Shown piece after piece: positions 35,903 to 37,834 of a DNA stretch of 37,834 nucleotides (position 1 is its first letter; the number at the start of each line of letters is the position of its first letter). Under the pieces are notes generated by a model. The model was not told where the DNA came from and made no database searches. It worked only from the letters and a program-made list of their open reading frames with translations. Position numbers and translations under genes: made by a program. The stretch comes from Alphaproteobacteria bacterium. Lineage in GTDB: Bacteria; Pseudomonadota; Alphaproteobacteria; DSM-16000; Inquilinaceae. The stretch covers positions 1 through 37,834 of the forward strand of contig JANQIX010000105.1 in assembly GCA_028281925.1 (NCBI GenBank), read 5' to 3'.

Positions 35903-37027
35903 ATGAGGGAGCCCAAGGCCAATGCCCTGACGGAGAACGATCTAGCGAAGCGGCGCGTTCCGTGCCTTATCGCCTATCTCCACCCGTTCCGTATTGTCGA
36001 AGGAAATGACCTTTCCCCTTGGAGCGTTACGATCGAACAAGTGAACGGCGGATCTTGGGATTATGTAGCTCTGCATGAAATGGCAGGCGGTATAGATGTG
36101 GGCTTGCCTACTCCTTATCACCTCGTTGTGGTACGGGATGGCGCTTTAGCGCTGCCGCCAATAGAAGATCTCTGGTCAGATCAAGCCGCTGTTGAGTTCT
36201 TCAATCGATGTTTAGCGGGACTGCTCATTGGCGGTGTCTATTGTGAAGCCATAACGCCTGACGGCCTCGACATGGGCTCAATCATCGACTGGCGATACGT
36301 ACGCAGTCATAGGCCCGGCGCTGCAGCTCCGAACAGGTTCCACGAACAGGTCCGACACGGCAAAGCCAGCACGATCGAAGCCATCGCCCTATATCGCCCG
36401 CGCACCATTTCCATGACCAAACTGACGGCCGCCATGAAGAGTGGGCTCGACGTCTTGGGAAGAGTGAAGGCCATGCGTGGGGAGTACCTATTGAAGGGTG
36501 CAACAGGGATTGCTCGGCGAGACTGGGGCGCAGCGCTCTCAAACCTCTGGATTACCGCGGAACAGCTCACGTCGGAGCTTTGGTCGAGGGAAGTCATAAG
36601 CCCTACGCTTTCCGAGGACCCCAGCAAGTCACGACGGGACCAGCTTTGCGACTCCCGAACATGGACCGCATCGGCACGCCTTGAAATGCTCTTCCAGAAA
36701 GGGCTATTGCCGCTGGATACTCTCAAGTCGCTGAGTGCGGCGAGGCGGGCCCGCAATGACCTTTCTCACGAGGGCAAGCACCCTTCAGAGGATGCCTCTC
36801 GAAACGCCTATGAGGGCGTCTGCGGGCTCCTGTCCGTCGCATTGGCCGGAGAACGTCCGCCGCTTTTCGATCTTGATCTCGCGGATCACGCCCTTTCCGA
36901 CCCATTTGCACCGCCGCGGCCTCTAGAGGGCGAACCCGAGTTCTGGATGGAGATACCGAAGCTCCCGGGTGAGTTGGATCTAGAAAAGGCCGAGGCTTCG
37001 TTGGAGAGACGAAGGTGCCCATCGTAG
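35903..37027 (+). CDS. Hypothetical protein with C-terminal HEPN-like motif
   Basis: 374-residue protein of unknown function, start at 35903 preferred over a TTG one codon earlier. The N-terminal 160 residues look like an alpha/beta domain of unknown type. The C-terminal 200 residues are helical, with RRDWGAALSNLWITAEQLTSELW and, at 282-291, RARNDLSHEG, which carries the R-x4-H pattern (Arg284, His289) of HEPN ribonuclease-like domains. Base composition and codon use are less GC-rich than in housekeeping neighbours. It shares a 2.3-kb accessory segment with the PD-(D/E)XK-like gene, 256 bases upstream. HEPN activity is an inference from one motif and the helical context. Confidence 0.6.
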   Translation: MREPKANALTENDLAKRRVPCLIAYLHPFRIVEGNDLSPWSVTIEQVNGGSWDYVALHEMAGGIDVGLPTPYHLVVVRDGALALPPIEDLWSDQAAVEFFNRCLAGLLIGGVYCEAITPDGLDMGSIIDWRYVRSHRPGAAAPNRFHEQVRHGKASTIEAIALYRPRTISMTKLTAAMKSGLDVLGRVKAMRGEYLLKGATGIARRDWGAALSNLWITAEQLTSELWSREVISPTLSEDPSKSRRDQLCDSRTWTASARLEMLFQKGLLPLDTLKSLSAARRARNDLSHEGKHPSEDASRNAYEGVCGLLSVALAGERPPLFDLDLADHALSDPFAPPRPLEGEPEFWMEIPKLPGELDLEKAEASLERRRCPS

Positions 37028-37225
37028 CTAACTGCCTGTGGGCCGTGTCGACCCTTCGACGGTATCCGATTCGTTAACTTGAACTGCTGAATTTGATCAC
37101 AACCTTCCGTTTGTCCTTCGTCGGCCCTTGAAGGGAATGCGATCACCGGGCGCCACTCAAGAAAGCCGGCGAGAGCGGCCGAACACTGTCAGATTGAAAA
37201 CGCCTAGCGACCGAGTTGTGGCACC

Positions 37226-37834
37226 TCAGTCGGCTGCCGCCTGCCCAGCCGCTTCCTCCCGCACCGCCTCCGCCTTCTCCGCCCGTGGCCGCCAGCCAGT
37301 CAGGCGCTCGCGCAGGGTCTGGAAGACGACGAACAGGCCCGGGATCAAGATGATGCCGACGACCGTGGCCAGAAGCATGCCGCCGAAGACCGGGATGCCG
37401 ATGGATTGGCGGCTGGCGGCCCCCGCGCCAGAGGCCACGACCAGCGGGAAGATGCCCAGCAGGAACGAGATCGCGGTCATCAACACAGCGCGGAAGCGCA
37501 GGCGTGCGGCCGAGATCGCAGACTCCAGGATCGACAGGCCGTCTTCGCGCTGTTCCTTGGCAAACTCCACGATCAGGATGGCGTTCTTCGCCGCCAGGCC
37601 GATCAGCATGACGAAGCCGATCTGGGCATAGACATTGCTGTCGATGCCGGTCAGCGCCAACGCGGCCAGCGCACCCAGCAGGGCCACGGAGACCGACAGC
37701 ATCACCGAGATCGGCAGCGACCAGCTTTCATACTGCGCCACCAGGAACAGGTAGGCGAACAAGACGGCGAAGGCGAGGATCATGCCGGTCTGGCCCGTCG
37801 CCTGGATTTCCTGAAGGGACTGGCCGGTCCACTC
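37226..37834 (-). CDS. RND-family efflux pump, C-terminal part (cut by window edge)
   Basis: Inner-membrane resistance-nodulation-division transporter of the hydrophobe/amphiphile efflux type. Only the last 202 residues are in the window, beginning EWTGQSLQEIQATGQTG. Membrane segments 8-12 are visible, including FAYLFLVAQYESWSLPISVM and the conserved QIGFVMLIGLAAKNAILIVEFAKE segment with the usual NAILIVEFA pattern, and FGGMLLATVVGIILIPGLFVVF near the end. The tail is Ala/Glu-rich. The 198 bases to the accessory gene hold no gene I can support. The transported compounds cannot be told. Confidence 0.93.
   Translation of the reverse strand, partial: EWTGQSLQEIQATGQTGMILAFAVLFAYLFLVAQYESWSLPISVMLSVSVALLGALAALALTGIDSNVYAQIGFVMLIGLAAKNAILIVEFAKEQREDGLSILESAISAARLRFRAVLMTAISFLLGIFPLVVASGAGAASRQSIGIPVFGGMLLATVVGIILIPGLFVVFQTLRERLTGWRPRAEKAEAVREEAAGQAAAD

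Noticed and set aside
35706..35903. Small 65-codon frame before the HEPN-like gene
   Set aside because: No ribosome site, no recognisable pattern and Arg/Pro-rich composition typical of chance frames in this genome.
35647..37225. Direct repeats or attachment sites bounding the accessory gene pair
   Set aside because: I looked by eye for matching ends and a nearby tRNA or integrase and found none.

Overview
The window looks like the chromosome of a high-GC alphaproteobacterium, probably of the Rhodospirillales type. Several things point there: an F1-ATPase inhibitor zeta subunit (DUF1476) beside purB and purC, DUF1499 and DUF1289 proteins, a sfsA-map-radC group, a BolA-CGFS glutaredoxin pair downstream of purL, and a GlpSTPQUV-type glycerol ABC transporter as known from rhizobia. 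No integrase, transposase or CRISPR array was seen.

Layout. 1-4757: 5' part of hemN, a lipoprotein, a secreted metallophosphoesterase, a small membrane protein, bluB (lower ligand of B12), a BASS-family transporter, tRNA-Leu(UAA) and another small membrane protein. 4767-11115: CinA-like protein, sfsA, a very large secreted protein of unknown function, map and radC. 11127-11301: a short structured RNA gene with its own promoter (below). 11338-15660: class II aldolase, purB, DUF1499, ATPase zeta, purC, purS. 15683-25809: a complete glycerol module, made of a leftward ABC transporter operon (binding protein, two ATPases, two permeases, DUF2160) and a rightward glpR-glpK-glpD operon that share one control region. 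25948-28399: two small secreted proteins and a Cys-rich lipoprotein protease. 28704-32392: purQ, purL, bolA, grxD and a strong terminator. 32421-34916: rarD, two small genes and an alpha/beta hydrolase. 35146-37027: two genes of less GC-rich character with PD-(D/E)XK-like and HEPN-like motifs. 37226-end: C-terminal part of an RND efflux pump.

Main discovery candidate. Between radC and the aldolase gene, on the minus strand, lies what reads as a circularly permuted tRNA gene. The T arm and 3' acceptor strand come first, a 4-nt linker follows, and then the 5' acceptor strand and D arm. Put back in normal order, the parts give a fully canonical cloverleaf with all common tertiary-contact bases, and the anticodon loop on the upstream piece reads as tRNA-Thr(GGU). 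The leader and trailer pair in an 11-bp helix that begins exactly at the start site predicted from a TTGACG-17-CATATA promoter. Permuted tRNA genes are known from algae and an archaeon, and permuted tmRNA is known in alphaproteobacteria; I do not know of a described bacterial permuted tRNA.

Second point of interest: the two ATPases of the glycerol transporter have complementary defects. One has a broken ABC signature and the other lacks the H-loop histidine, which predicts one good and one dead ATP site. Third: the whole glycerol module plus secreted-protein genes sits between purS and purQ, which are normally adjacent, so purine synthesis (purB, purC, purS, purQ, purL) is split into two transcription units about 13 kb apart.

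All calls come from reading translations, motifs and hand-folding; no searches were run.
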